Of a stretch of DNA of 5,260 nucleotides, positions 1-5,260 are shown one piece after another. The position numbers were made by a program, and so were the translations under genes. The notes beneath the pieces were generated by a model. That model saw only the letters and a program-made list of their open reading frames with translations. It made no database searches and was not told the DNA's origin. Positions within the stretch are counted from its first letter, which is position 1, and each line of letters starts with the position of its first letter. Source of the stretch: Pseudazoarcus pumilus_A (GTDB lineage: Bacteria > Pseudomonadota > Gammaproteobacteria > Burkholderiales > Rhodocyclaceae); the NCBI GenBank assembly GCA_033837965.1, contig JAJLLM010000009.1:1-5260 (forward strand). The letters run 5' to 3'.

Positions 1-771
1 CGCGAGCACGCCGTAGGTCGGCGTGGCGTCCGGGTTGTTCGCGTACAGTCCGCCCGGAATCTCGACCTTCGCGTAGTACGGGCGCTCGGCGACGAGCTTG
101 TCGACGGCCGCGCCGGTCAGCGGCACGAGCTTCGCGCCGCAGGTCGTGGTCGGATCCTGGATGTTCGCGGACGGATGGCCGACACCGTAGAAGAAGCCGT
201 CGATGCGGTTGTCACACAGCGCCGCGCCGAGCTCGTCCGGGCGCAGCTCGGAGGCCAGCGAGAAGGCCGCCGGCGTCCAGCCCATCTCGGCCAGCAGCAG
301 GTCAAGCGAGGCGCGCGTGCCCGAGCCGGGGTTGCCGACGTTGAAGCGCTTGCCTTTCAGGTCTTCGAACTTGGTCACGCCGGCATCCGGGCGTACCGCC
401 ACGGTGAACGGCTCGGGGTGCAGCGAGAATACGGCGCGCAGGTCCTTGTTGGCACCGGCGTCCTTGAAGCTGCTGGTGCCGAGCGAGGCGTGATACTGCC
501 AGTCGGACTGGGCCACGCCGAAATCGAGTTCGCCGGCGCGGATGGTATTGAGGTTGTAGACCGAGCCGCCGGTGCTCTCGACCGAGCAGCGGATGCCGTG
601 TTCCTTGCGGCCGGCGTTCATGAGGCGGCAGATCGCGCCGCCGGCAGCGTAGTACACGCCGGTGACGCCACCGGTGCCGATGGTGACGAACTGCTGCTGC
701 GCGACAACGGGGCTGGCCGAAAGGCTGCCGACGACGGCCAGTGCTGCGGCCAGTGCGGTGATTTGCTTCAT
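1..771 (-). CDS. TAXI family TRAP transporter solute-binding protein (3' end missing)
   Basis: This is the periplasmic substrate-binding subunit of a TRAP transporter of the TAXI type, which delivers a ligand to a membrane subunit driven by an ion gradient. The frame stays open from the ATG at 769-771 to the left edge. It gives 257 residues, whereas the family usually has about 320, so the C-terminus is missing. AGGAG at 779-783 lies seven bases upstream and supports the start. Residues 1-24 form a Sec signal peptide with a likely cut at VVA|QQQ. The family signature IGTGGVTGVYYAAGGAICRL spans residues 31-50, followed by ELDFGVAQSDW (81-91), NVGNPGSGTR (144-153), CDNRIDGFFYGVGHPSANI (186-204) and TTTCGAKLVPLTG (208-220). 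C186 and C211 recur in this family and may pair. The gene lies 104 bases after ald on the same strand. The membrane subunit is not in the window and would be expected further left. Characterised TAXI proteins bind glutamate-like ligands, but the ligand here is unknown. Confidence 0.93.
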   Translation of the reverse strand, partial: MKQITALAAALAVVGSLSASPVVAQQQFVTIGTGGVTGVYYAAGGAICRLMNAGRKEHGIRCSVESTGGSVYNLNTIRAGELDFGVAQSDWQYHASLGTSSFKDAGANKDLRAVFSLHPEPFTVAVRPDAGVTKFEDLKGKRFNVGNPGSGTRASLDLLLAEMGWTPAAFSLASELRPDELGAALCDNRIDGFFYGVGHPSANIQDPTTTCGAKLVPLTGAAVDKLVAERPYYAKVEIPGGLYANNPDATPTYGVLA

Positions 772-821
772 GCTCGCTCTCCTGTTGAGGTGGGCCGGCG
801 TCTGCCGCGCCAGCCGTGTAT

Positions 822-840
822 GGTTATTCCGAAGATAACC
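822..840. repeat. Inverted repeat GGTTAT-N7-ATAACC in the ald/TAXI gap
   Basis: Perfect six-base arms (822-827 and 835-840) surround seven bases. As minus-strand RNA the stem can be drawn further inward with one bulged A, closing on a C(UUCG)G tetraloop, which is an unusually stable cap. It lies about 36 bases after the ald stop codon and overlaps the proposed -10 of the TAXI gene. No run of T follows on either strand, so it is not a normal intrinsic terminator. It could be a DNA operator, or a processing or stability hairpin. Confidence 0.5.
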
Positions 841-851
841 TCGTTTGTTAC
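823..851 (-). promoter_or_regulatory. Possible sigma70-type promoter of the TAXI gene
   Basis: On the minus strand GTAACA (851-846, four of six matches to TTGACA) is followed after exactly 17 bases by AATAAC (828-823, four of six matches to TATAAT). Transcription would start near 815, giving a leader of about 44 bases with a good ribosome binding site. The stretch is locally AT-rich in very GC-rich surroundings. The -10 element lies inside the inverted repeat at 822-840. This is a motif match only, and read-through from ald remains equally possible. Confidence 0.35.
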
Positions 852-875
852 CTGCCGCCAGTACAGCCCGCCGTT

Positions 876-1979
876 TCAGCCCGGTGCACGTGCCGGCAGG
901 CCCAGCGCGTGGGCGACTTCGGTGTGCGTGACATGGCCGTCATGCACGTTCAGGCCGGCGGCCAGATGCCTGTCCTCGGCGCAGGCGCGGCGCCAGCCCT
1001 TGTTCGCCAGTGCCACGATGTGCGGCAGGGTGGCGGCGTTGAGTGCCTGGGTGGCGGTGCGCGCCACCGCGCCCGGCATGTTGGCCACGCAGTAATGGAT
1101 GATGCCGTGCTCGACATAGGTCGGGTCGTCATGGGTGGTGGCGCGTGAGGTCTCGCAGCAGCCGCCCTGGTCGATGGCGACATCCACGATGACGCTGCCG
1201 GGTGCCATGCCCGCAATCATCTCCCGCGTCACGAGCTTTGGCGCCGAGCCGCCCGGCACCAGTACGCCGCCGATGACCAGATCGGCACGGACCAGCGCGC
1301 GGGCAATCGCCTCGCGGCTCGAATGCAGCGTGGCAGCGCGGTGATCGAAGCGTTCGGCGATCCGTCTCAGCGCGTCCATGCTGCGGTCGATCACCGTCAC
1401 GCGTGCGCCCATGCCCAGCGCCACATCGGTGGCGTTGAGTCCGACCATGCCGGCTCCCAGTACCACCACATGCCCCGGCTCCACGCCGGCCGCGCCGCCG
1501 AGCAGCACACCGCGCCCGCCGGCGGCCTTTTCCAGACAGTGCGCGCCGGCCTGGATGCTCATGCGCCCGGCGATTTCCGACATGGGTGCCAGCAGGGGCA
1601 GGGTGCCACCGGGCCCGGTGACGGTCTCGTAGGCGAGGGCGGTGACGCGACGGGCCAGCAGGTCGCGTGTCTGCGCCGGGTCGGGCGCCAGGTGCAGATA
1701 GGTGAACAGCAGCTGTCCGGCGCGCAGCCACGCGCGTTCCTGCGCTTGCGGCTCCTTGACCTTGACGATCAGTTCGGCGCGCTCGAAGACTTCCTGCGCG
1801 GTATCGGCGATGGTCGCGCCGGCCGCGACGTAGGCGTCGTCGTCGGCCCCGATGCCGAGGCCTGCGCCGGCCTCGACGATCACTTCATGGCCGTGTGCGA
1901 CCAGTTCATGCACCCCGGCCGGGGCCAGGCCGACGCGGTATTCGTGATTCTTGATTTCGCGGGGGATGCCGACACGCAT
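876..1979 (-). CDS. ald: Alanine dehydrogenase
   Basis: Cytoplasmic NAD-dependent alanine dehydrogenase interconverts L-alanine and pyruvate plus ammonia, linking alanine use to central carbon and nitrogen metabolism. The 367-residue length matches the family (about 370). The N-terminal MRVGIPREIKNHEYRVG is characteristic. Residues known from studied alanine dehydrogenases are all in place: R15 and K75 (VKVKEP) for substrate binding, catalytic H96 (YLHL) and D270 (VAIDQGG). The Rossmann domain has the NAD motif GAGMVG at 175-180 and an acidic D198 (VTVIDR) after the second strand. MSEIAGRMS (133-141) and NMPGAVARTAT (300-310) are further family signatures. The ATG at 1977-1979 is preceded by GGAG (1990-1987) seven bases upstream. 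The gene lies 81 bases after the phosphatase gene and 104 bases before the TAXI gene, all on one strand. Nothing is broken, and I see no missing catalytic residue. Confidence 0.97.
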   Translation of the reverse strand: MRVGIPREIKNHEYRVGLAPAGVHELVAHGHEVIVEAGAGLGIGADDDAYVAAGATIADTAQEVFERAELIVKVKEPQAQERAWLRAGQLLFTYLHLAPDPAQTRDLLARRVTALAYETVTGPGGTLPLLAPMSEIAGRMSIQAGAHCLEKAAGGRGVLLGGAAGVEPGHVVVLGAGMVGLNATDVALGMGARVTVIDRSMDALRRIAERFDHRAATLHSSREAIARALVRADLVIGGVLVPGGSAPKLVTREMIAGMAPGSVIVDVAIDQGGCCETSRATTHDDPTYVEHGIIHYCVANMPGAVARTATQALNAATLPHIVALANKGWRRACAEDRHLAAGLNVHDGHVTHTEVAHALGLPARAPG

Positions 1980-1988
1980 CGGGGGACT

Positions 1989-2006
1989 CCATCGGGATGA
2001 CGATGG
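1989..2006. repeat. Inverted repeat CCATCG-N6-CGATGG just upstream of ald
   Basis: Perfect six-base arms (1989-1994 and 2001-2006) surround GGATGA. The repeat starts ten bases before the ald start codon. One arm covers two bases of the GGAG ribosome binding site, and the far arm covers the predicted transcription start. It could be a regulator operator or a leader hairpin that limits ribosome access. No regulator gene is in the window. Confidence 0.45.
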
Positions 2007-2010
2007 GGAG

Positions 2011-2040
2011 AGTATGGGTGCGCGAGCCGCGCGGCGACAA
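2011..2040 (-). promoter_or_regulatory. Possible sigma70-type promoter of ald
   Basis: On the minus strand TTGTCG (2040-2035, four of six matches) and CATACT (2016-2011, four of six matches) are separated by 18 bases. Transcription would begin near 2004, about 25 bases before the ald ATG. The -35 lies in the loop region of the GC-rich hairpin at 2022-2059. The match is modest, so this is a candidate only. Confidence 0.3.
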
Positions 2041-2059
2041 CCGCCGCGCCGCGGCTCGC
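2022..2059. repeat. GC-rich hairpin between the phosphatase gene and ald
   Basis: Ten-base perfect arms, GCGAGCCGCG at 2022-2031 and CGCGGCTCGC at 2050-2059, enclose a loop that can pair further (CGGCG with CGCCG). On the minus strand the stem begins one base after the phosphatase TAA stop. No T-run follows, as the next minus-strand bases are mixed C, A and T. It may halt or stabilise the upstream message, but the sequence does not show a classical intrinsic terminator. Confidence 0.5.
2026..2044. repeat. 19-base near-repeat, copy 1
   Basis: GCCGCGCGGCGACAACCGC matches the stretch at 2640-2658 at 16 of 19 positions, with the last nine bases (GACAACCGC) identical. The two copies lie in the gaps on either side of the histidine phosphatase gene. 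This copy is inside the GC hairpin. It may be chance in such GC-rich DNA. Confidence 0.35.
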
Positions 2060-2060
2060 T

Positions 2061-2633
2061 TTACGGCCTCCAGCGGCCGATCACCTCCAGTTCACCGCCG
2101 CGCACGCGGGCAACCACCGCTTCGCCCATCATCAGGTAGAAACCCGTCAGTGCCGAGACGTTCACCTGGTGCGTCACCCACAGTTCGTTGCGTCCCTGCG
2201 GCCAGTCGGTCAGGGCGGCCATGGCCTCGGCGGTCTGCCGCTGGCGGTTTCCCTGGCCGGCGAAGAAGGAGTCCAGCGGTGGCCACGCCTGGACTTCAGT
2301 ATTCGGGTAGGCCAGCCGCGCGGTGTCGAGGCAGCGACACCAGCGGCTGGAACGCACGGCTGCCAGTTGCACGCCGGCGGCGCGCAGGGCTTCGCCGAAG
2401 CGGCGTGCCTCTTCGCGTCCGGCGGCGGACAGGTTGCGTTGGGTGGCGCAGTTGCCGAGCGTGAATTCGGGCGGGTCGCCGATGCCCGGTTCGGTGGTGG
2501 TGTGACGCAGCAGGATGACGACACCGCCGGCGCGCATGGCTTCCAGCGCGCGGGCTTCGTCGGCGTGTGCCGCCGGCAGCAGTGCGGCCAGCAGCAACAG
2601 TGCGCCGAGGGCATGCAACAACAAGCGTTTCAT
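2061..2633 (-). CDS. Secreted histidine phosphatase family protein
   Basis: This is a 190-residue member of the histidine phosphatase (phosphoglycerate mutase-like) superfamily, predicted to be periplasmic; the substrate is unknown. The ATG at 2631-2633 is chosen over an in-frame ATG at 2675 because a clean signal peptide starts there (MKRLLLHALG, hydrophobic core to residue 20, likely cut AHA|DE) and GAGG sits seven bases upstream (2644-2641). The catalytic motif reads LRHTTTEPG, with R43 and the phospho-acceptor H44. The usual RHG is RHT here. RNLSAAGREEARR (66-78), the arginine of VRSSRWCRCLDTARLAY (R94, with R97 nearby) and the second histidine H155 in WVTHQVNVSALTG complete the active site. 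C62, C99 and C101 could form a disulfide in the periplasm. It lies 60 bases after the Gx gene on the same strand and is probably co-transcribed with it. The family includes acid phosphatases and many uncharacterised periplasmic proteins, so a specific name is not justified. Confidence 0.9.
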   Translation of the reverse strand: MKRLLLHALGALLLLAALLPAAHADEARALEAMRAGGVVILLRHTTTEPGIGDPPEFTLGNCATQRNLSAAGREEARRFGEALRAAGVQLAAVRSSRWCRCLDTARLAYPNTEVQAWPPLDSFFAGQGNRQRQTAEAMAALTDWPQGRNELWVTHQVNVSALTGFYLMMGEAVVARVRGGELEVIGRWRP

Positions 2634-2639
2634 GGGAGG

Positions 2640-2658
2640 GCCTCGTGGTGACAACCGC
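2640..2658. repeat. 19-base near-repeat, copy 2
   Basis: GCCTCGTGGTGACAACCGC is the partner of 2026-2044 (16 of 19 identical, same orientation). On the minus strand this copy contains the GAGG ribosome binding site of the phosphatase gene. A short perfect inverted repeat, AACCG-CAACT-CGGTT (2653-2667), overlaps its end. Confidence 0.35.
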
Positions 2659-2693
2659 AACTCGGTTCGAGGCATGGACTGCAGGGGCGGTGA

Positions 2694-3227
2694 CTACGTT
2701 CCCCTGGAGGGCGGCGACATGTCGCGCAACAGCCGTGCGGCGACCAGCCCGTTGACCAGCCCGAAGACGGTTGCCGCCAGCGCGAACACCGGGACGAGGT
2801 AGAAGATGCCGTCGTGCGGCACCAGCCATAGCCGGGCCAGCACCAGCTGGCCGCCGATGTGCGCGAAGGCTGCCAGCAGAGACAGCGTGACCGGTCCGAA
2901 CCAGCGCCCGGGCAAGTGCACGGCCAGTCCGAGCACGATCAGGCTGGTGACCGAGCCGGCGAAGCTGAGGAAAAAGCCCGGTGCCAGAAACTGTCCGATC
3001 AGCAGGCTGCCGGCGAATACCCGCAGCAGTGCCACCCACACCGCGTCGCGCCAGCCCCACTGCAGCAGCACGATCAGGATGACGATGTTGGCCAGCCCCG
3101 GTTTGACGCCCGGCAGCGGCAGCGGGATGGCGGCTTCCGCGACCGACAGCACGATCGCGGCGGCGGCCAGTCGTGCAATGCGGCCGTCATCGGCGGTGGG
3201 CTGGATGGAGAAGGTGGTGGGGCTCAC
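2694..3227 (-). CDS. Gx transporter family membrane protein
   Basis: This is a 177-residue inner-membrane protein of the Gx transporter family, sometimes labelled heptaprenyl diphosphate synthase component I. The family is grouped with the substrate-binding S-components of ECF transporters; its substrate is not known. The defining motif is IPLPLPGVKPGLANIV at residues 34-49. About six hydrophobic segments are visible: near 17-34, 45-56, 61-78, 83-104, 112-135 and 140-168. AFAHIGGQLVLA in the fifth and FGLVNGLVAARLL in the last resemble other members. No ATG occurs in the conserved part, so GTG at 3225-3227 is taken as start. It has no clear ribosome binding site. The frame stays open upstream to 3467, with an ATG at 3368, but that added stretch is rich in P, S, R and G, looks non-coding and would cover the divergent promoter region. 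The gene is divergent from the TonB-dependent receptor, and the two may serve one uptake route. Confidence 0.87.
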   Translation of the reverse strand: MSPTTFSIQPTADDGRIARLAAAAIVLSVAEAAIPLPLPGVKPGLANIVILIVLLQWGWRDAVWVALLRVFAGSLLIGQFLAPGFFLSFAGSVTSLIVLGLAVHLPGRWFGPVTLSLLAAFAHIGGQLVLARLWLVPHDGIFYLVPVFALAATVFGLVNGLVAARLLRDMSPPSRGT

Positions 3228-3294
3228 GCGGTCGTCGGGCTGTCCGGAAAGGGGCGATGTTACCTCTCGGCGGGGCTGCGCGCCGCCGTGTGTT

Positions 3295-3315
3295 TTGTGC
3301 AACGCGGCTGCGCAA
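3295..3315. repeat. Imperfect inverted repeat, possible operator
   Basis: TTGTGCA (3295-3301) and TGCGCAA (3309-3315) are inverted copies with one mismatch, separated by seven bases. The centre lies about 78 bases from the Gx start and 97 from the receptor start, a usual place for a regulator shared by divergent genes. No regulator is encoded in the window, so this is a candidate from symmetry alone. Confidence 0.35.
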
Positions 3316-3334
3316 TCCTTCTCGCTGTGGCGCA

Positions 3335-3364
3335 CCGGCGCCCCTGAGCGGGGGCTGCTGCCGG
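3335..3364. repeat. Nested GC-rich inverted repeat at the receptor promoter
   Basis: The outer arms CCGGC (3335-3339) and GCCGG (3360-3364) and inner arms GCCCC (3340-3344) and GGGGC (3351-3355) form a ten-pair stem with a four-base bulge (TGCT) on one side and a six-base loop. It ends one base before the -10 of the receptor and covers the -35 region. It may be an operator, or simply GC-rich chance symmetry. Confidence 0.4.
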
Positions 3365-3371
3365 GCATAAT
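3344..3371 (+). promoter_or_regulatory. Probable sigma70-type promoter of the TonB-dependent receptor
   Basis: CATAAT at 3366-3371 matches five of six -10 consensus bases and stands out in GC-rich surroundings. CTGAGC at 3344-3349, spaced 16 bases upstream, is a weak -35 (three of six). Transcription would start near 3378, giving a leader of about 24 bases. A weak -35 under a dyad would suit a regulated promoter, but no recognisable Fur box is seen here. Confidence 0.5.
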
Positions 3372-3401
3372 CGGGCCGTCCCCCCGCAGAGTCGGCTCCA
3401 C

Positions 3402-5260
3402 ATGCGCTTTCCCCTCCGCCACGCAGTACCGCTGTCCTGTGCCGTGCTGACCAGCATGCCGACGCAAGCCCAGGAGGGATTCTTCGAACCCTTGCCGGTC
3501 GTCCTCACCGCTTCGCGACTGGCCCAGTCACCGCTTGATGCGCCCGCGCCGGTCACCGTCATCGACCGCGAGATGATCGATGCCTCCGGCTTCACTGAAG
3601 TGCATGACCTGATGCGGCTGGTGCCGGGCTTCCTCGTGGCCGACTGGCCCAACGGTTCGCCGACCGTGGCCAACCACGGCATGGGCGACGCCTTCGACCG
3701 CCGCATCAAGGTGCTGGTCGACGGGCGCACGGTGAATGATCCGCTGTGGGGCAATACCCTGTGGCAGGACCTGCCGCTGCGCGTGGACGACATCGACCGC
3801 ATCGAGGTCGTGCGTGGCCCGCACGGCGCGGCCTACGGGGCCAACGCGTTCCAGGGCGTGATCAACATCATCACGCGTGCGCCGGCCACCGAATCCGGTT
3901 TCACCGTGATCTCGCGCATCGGCAAGGACGGCTTCTACGATCACGGCGTGCGCTTCAACAGCAACCTCGATTCGCCCATCGACTGGCGCATCTCCGCATC
4001 GCGGCGCTCCGCGCGCAACTTCAAGTCGCAGACCGTGCTGGACGACGGCGATGTGGACATCTACTCGCAGGAGTCCATCGGCCGCAGCGTGGTCAACCTG
4101 CAGGGTTCGACGCTGCTGAGCGACCACGACGAACTGCGGCTGCAGCTGGGGCTGGTCGACGGTGTCGACGACCGTGGCTATCCGGTTCCCTCGGAGGAAG
4201 CGGCCGAGTGGCCGGTGCGTGACGAGAAGGTGCGCTCGCACTCGCTCCATCTGGCGTGGACGCGCAGCTTCGACGCCGGCAGCGAGTTCACGCTGCAATT
4301 CCAGCATCAGGCGCATCGACGCCGTGTGGCTTGGATCATTCCCGACGACGGGCGCGAGATTCCGACCGATCTCGATACCGACACCAGCCGCCAGAGCATC
4401 GAGGCGCAGTATTCCGGCATCCTCGCGCCGAACCTGCATTTCCTTGCCGGCGCCGGCGTGCGGCGGGATGCGGTGCGTTCGCGCCGCTATTTCGATACCG
4501 GCGATACGCTCAAGGCAGACTATTGGCACACCTTCGGCAGCCTTACCTGGCGGCCGATCGAGAAGCTCGCCATCAACCTCGGCGGCACCTACGAGCACCA
4601 CGACTACAGCGGCAAGCTGTTCTCGCCGCGCCTCGCGTTCAACTATGCACTTACGCCGCTGTCGGCGCTGCGCCTGTCGGCCGGTAAGTCATTTCGTGCC
4701 CCCTCGCTGATGGAGTCGCACGCCAAGGAGACCATCCGCTACGAGGACACCATCGTGCGCCGTCTCTACAACGCCTTGCAGCAAGTCGATGCGGAAGAGG
4801 TCCGCCATGTCGAATTGGGCTACGTTGCGCAGATGCCCCGGTACGGGCTGTCGATCGACGCGCGCGTGTTCCGCGACCGCTATGACGGCTATCTGGACGA
4901 CGAGGTCTGTCGTTTCAACAACACCTCGAGTCGTCGCTGTAGCTTGTTAGGCTTCCCGACACCGCCTGATTTCAGCCCGAGCCCGCTTTCGACCTCGACT
5001 TATTACTTTCTCAATCTTGGGCGCACCGTGGTACGCGGCGCGGAGTTCACGCTGGACTGGAAGAGGCCCGGCTGGGGGCGTGTTGTGTGGTCGCAGGCCT
5101 TTACCGATATCAAGACCTCGCGCGACATGGAGGAGGAGCAGGTTAATGTCAGTGCCCCCTATTCCTCGACGTCCTTGCTGCTCATCAAAGATCTTCCCGG
5201 CCGCTGGCGCGCCAGTCTGGGCTACTACCATCAACACGCCGTGACCTGGCTCAACGACGG
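3402..5260 (+). CDS. TonB-dependent outer-membrane receptor (3' end missing)
   Basis: This is an outer-membrane receptor that imports a scarce ligand using TonB energy. A single uninterrupted frame runs off the right edge with 619 codons. Typical receptors have 650-800 residues, so only the last barrel strands are missing. The ATG at 3402 gives a signal peptide with a likely cut at TQA|QEG (23/24). Its ribosome binding site is weak (CAGAG, ten bases upstream). A TonB-box-like LPVVLTASR (31-39) leads into the plug domain (about 45-160), with VTVIDREMI, DLMRLVPGF, IKVLVDGRTV and the hallmark IEVVRGPHGAAYGANAFQGV (134-153) followed by INIITR. The beta-barrel follows from about 165 with alternating aromatic strands and the conserved SFRAPS near 430-435. 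A loop at about 495-540 contains C503 and C513. The plug resembles BtuB/CirA-type receptors, but the ligand cannot be read from the sequence. It diverges from the Gx transporter gene. Confidence 0.95.
   Translation, partial: MRFPLRHAVPLSCAVLTSMPTQAQEGFFEPLPVVLTASRLAQSPLDAPAPVTVIDREMIDASGFTEVHDLMRLVPGFLVADWPNGSPTVANHGMGDAFDRRIKVLVDGRTVNDPLWGNTLWQDLPLRVDDIDRIEVVRGPHGAAYGANAFQGVINIITRAPATESGFTVISRIGKDGFYDHGVRFNSNLDSPIDWRISASRRSARNFKSQTVLDDGDVDIYSQESIGRSVVNLQGSTLLSDHDELRLQLGLVDGVDDRGYPVPSEEAAEWPVRDEKVRSHSLHLAWTRSFDAGSEFTLQFQHQAHRRRVAWIIPDDGREIPTDLDTDTSRQSIEAQYSGILAPNLHFLAGAGVRRDAVRSRRYFDTGDTLKADYWHTFGSLTWRPIEKLAINLGGTYEHHDYSGKLFSPRLAFNYALTPLSALRLSAGKSFRAPSLMESHAKETIRYEDTIVRRLYNALQQVDAEEVRHVELGYVAQMPRYGLSIDARVFRDRYDGYLDDEVCRFNNTSSRRCSLLGFPTPPDFSPSPLSTSTYYFLNLGRTVVRGAEFTLDWKRPGWGRVVWSQAFTDIKTSRDMEEEQVNVSAPYSSTSLLLIKDLPGRWRASLGYYHQHAVTWLND

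Larger units (their letters stand above)
3228..3401. promoter_or_regulatory. Divergent intergenic region
   Basis: These 174 bases separate the Gx transporter and the TonB-dependent receptor and must hold the start signals for both. The receptor side has a good -10 (see 3344-3371). On the Gx side I find no convincing -35/-10 pair. Two inverted repeats lie inside: TTGTGCA-N7-TGCGCAA (3295-3315, one mismatch) and a nested GC-rich dyad (3335-3364). No cobalamin, TPP or FMN riboswitch consensus box was recognised by eye. Confidence 0.6.

Noticed and set aside
822..840. Intrinsic terminator after ald
   Set aside because: The stem is present but no T-run follows on the minus strand, so only an inverted repeat is reported.
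175..1095. Long plus-strand open frame of 306 codons
   Set aside because: It lies antisense to the TAXI gene and ald, runs across their gap and shows no recognisable domain. Such frames are common opposite GC-rich genes.
1323..2000. Plus-strand open frame of 225 codons
   Set aside because: It is antisense to ald, whose catalytic residues are all intact on the other strand.
2634..2675. Longer start for the phosphatase gene (ATG at 2675)
   Set aside because: It would put 14 polar residues before a perfect signal peptide. The ATG at 2633 has a ribosome binding site at a suitable distance.
2296..3060. Minus-strand open frame of 254 codons across the Gx and phosphatase genes
   Set aside because: It is a frame-shifted shadow of both genes, rich in R, A, G and T with no domain.
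3228..3401. Riboswitch (cobalamin, TPP or FMN) ahead of the receptor or Gx gene
   Set aside because: No conserved box was recognised, and the region is short and filled by promoter and dyad elements.
3528..4601. Minus-strand open frame of 357 codons opposite the receptor
   Set aside because: The plus strand encodes unmistakable plug and barrel sequence. The antisense product is a mirror of GC-rich codons with no family motif.

Overview
The window is compact, GC-rich, fully coding-dense bacterial DNA. It comes from a Gram-negative organism, because it encodes a TonB-dependent outer-membrane receptor and two proteins with Sec-type signal peptides. The Gx transporter, the secreted histidine phosphatase and the codon use would fit a high-GC Gammaproteobacterium. 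That placement is inference, and I cannot name a genus.

Layout: four genes run leftward on the minus strand and one runs rightward on the plus strand. The divergent point lies at about 3228-3401. Reading leftward from there, the genes are a small Gx-family membrane transporter (2694-3227), a secreted histidine-phosphatase-superfamily protein (2061-2633), alanine dehydrogenase ald (876-1979), and a TAXI-type TRAP transporter substrate-binding protein (771 to the left edge, cut off). Reading rightward is a TonB-dependent receptor (3402 to the right edge, cut off). Gaps between the minus-strand genes are 60, 81 and 104 bases. They may be read together, but the last two gaps each carry a plausible promoter and an inverted repeat, so ald and the TAXI gene could also be transcribed separately. 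No gap is longer than 174 bases.

How the genes may fit together: the TAXI protein beside alanine dehydrogenase suggests periplasmic capture of an amino acid or organic acid next to a cytoplasmic alanine/pyruvate step. The TonB-dependent receptor diverging from a Gx transporter suggests an outer-membrane plus inner-membrane uptake pair for a scarce nutrient or cofactor. Both pairings are inferred from position only. All five proteins belong to recognised families. I see no RNA gene, CRISPR array, insertion sequence or clearly new system. The points that merit checking are the intergenic inverted repeats and a 19-base near-repeat flanking the phosphatase gene.
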